6,618 nt of DNA from the NCBI GenBank assembly GCA_002424525.1, contig DIKJ01000179.1, forward strand, positions 1 through 6,618, written 5' to 3'. Position numbers and translations under genes: made by a program. Positions 6,389-6,618 of this stretch are shown in pieces. The notes below the pieces were generated by a model. It saw only the letters and a program-made list of their open reading frames with translations. It searched no databases and was not told the origin of the DNA. Positions within the stretch are counted from its first letter, which is position 1, and each line of letters opens with the position of its first letter. The DNA comes from Bacteroidales bacterium UBA5621. GTDB lineage: Bacteria > Bacteroidota > Bacteroidia > Bacteroidales > VadinHA17.

Positions 6389-6432
6389 TCCTAATATCTA
6401 ACTATTTATTAACTAACTAACAGTGTAACAGT

Positions 6433-6618
6433 ATGAAAAAAACTCCCTACAGCTTTTGGTCTTTACGGCCAGATGACTATTTTCACAAGTTACTCATACC
6501 TGTGAAAATTGTGGTAATTCTTCTGTTTTGTGGATTGGCACTGCCTGCCTATTCACTTGCTGCAGATACTCCATCTGGTAACGATCTCACGGAGATAGCT
6601 GTTGAAGATCCTCAACAG
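6433..6618 (+). CDS. Probable SusC/RagA-type TonB-dependent outer-membrane protein, N-terminus only
   Basis: The first 62 codons of a gene that runs off the right edge with no stop in frame. The protein begins with a basic and aromatic leader (1-20, MKKTPYSFWSLRPDDYFHKL), followed by a hydrophobic segment (about 21-37, containing IVVILLFCGLALPAY) and a likely signal-peptidase site near SLAA (41-44). A long leader before the signal core, with a KLLIPVK-like stretch, is typical of SusC/RagA proteins of Bacteroidota, which import glycans or other large ligands across the outer membrane together with a SusD lipoprotein. The diagnostic carboxypeptidase-like and plug domains lie outside the window, so another exported or outer-membrane protein is possible. 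The ATG at 6433 is preceded by AT-rich DNA without Shine-Dalgarno. Confidence 0.6.
   Translation, partial: MKKTPYSFWSLRPDDYFHKLLIPVKIVVILLFCGLALPAYSLAADTPSGNDLTEIAVEDPQQ

Larger units (their letters stand above)
6085..6432. other. 348-bp AT-rich intergenic region before the SusC-like gene
   Basis: No gene is visible. Just after the cytochrome-fusion stop lies a weak AT-rich hairpin, CTGTTA (6098-6103) / TAACAG (6111-6116), without a U-tract. A tentative promoter is TTTG at 6133-6136 followed after 20 bases by TATATTG at 6157-6163, which departs from TAnnTTTG at its end. Further on come a perfect palindrome (6250-6266) and a heptamer repeat block (6319-6388), both listed separately. The spacing suggests that the SusC-like gene has its own regulation and is not simply co-transcribed with the cytochrome fusion. 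Confidence 0.5.

Overview
The window looks like a chromosomal segment of an anaerobic or facultatively anaerobic member of the Bacteroidota, most likely a Bacteroidales-type environmental organism. The support is a TAnnTTTG-type promoter box ahead of two genes, AT-rich start regions without Shine-Dalgarno sequences, a SusC-like leader at the right edge, a fused class I iron-sulfur fumarase, and degenerate heptamer repeats in a long intergenic region. Genus or species cannot be read from this sequence.

Layout, left to right. Positions 1-198 are AT-rich and hold no supported gene. At 199-1038 (+) lies a cytoplasmic metallo-beta-lactamase-fold hydrolase with a complete dinuclear metal site. It is followed by a nested inverted repeat (1037-1097) with two mutually exclusive hairpins. 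A good Bacteroidota promoter (1142-1174) then drives class I fumarase at 1245-2861 (+). Only 14 bp after the fumarase stop comes the stop codon of a convergent gene, 2876-4309 (-). It encodes an exported two-domain protein: an N-terminal nucleoside-hydrolase domain joined to a C-terminal FmdE-like domain. The divergent spacer 4310-4548 carries two runs of seven C. The next gene, 4549-6084 (+), encodes a membrane-anchored fusion of a tetraheme NapC/NrfH-type quinol-oxidising cytochrome c with a SUMF1 (FGE-sulfatase-fold) domain. A 348-bp spacer with a perfect 7-bp-arm palindrome and ten degenerate 7-bp repeats follows. The window ends in the first 62 codons of a probable SusC/RagA-type TonB-dependent outer-membrane protein, starting at 6433.

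How the parts may work together. Fumarase is central metabolism (fumarate/malate interconversion) and has its own promoter; its neighbours are probably unrelated to it. The more interesting unit is the divergent pair around 4310-4548 plus the SusC-like gene, because all three products are predicted to leave the cytoplasm. The cytochrome fusion would take electrons from menaquinol and pass them towards a periplasmic SUMF1 domain, where a nitrite reductase (NrfA) would normally dock; no nrfA is present here. The SUMF1 domain lacks the cysteine pair of true formylglycine-generating enzymes, and the nucleoside-hydrolase domain lacks the usual His before its C-terminal metal-binding Asp. Both fusions therefore look like repurposed folds. 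That they form one pathway is only an inference from position.
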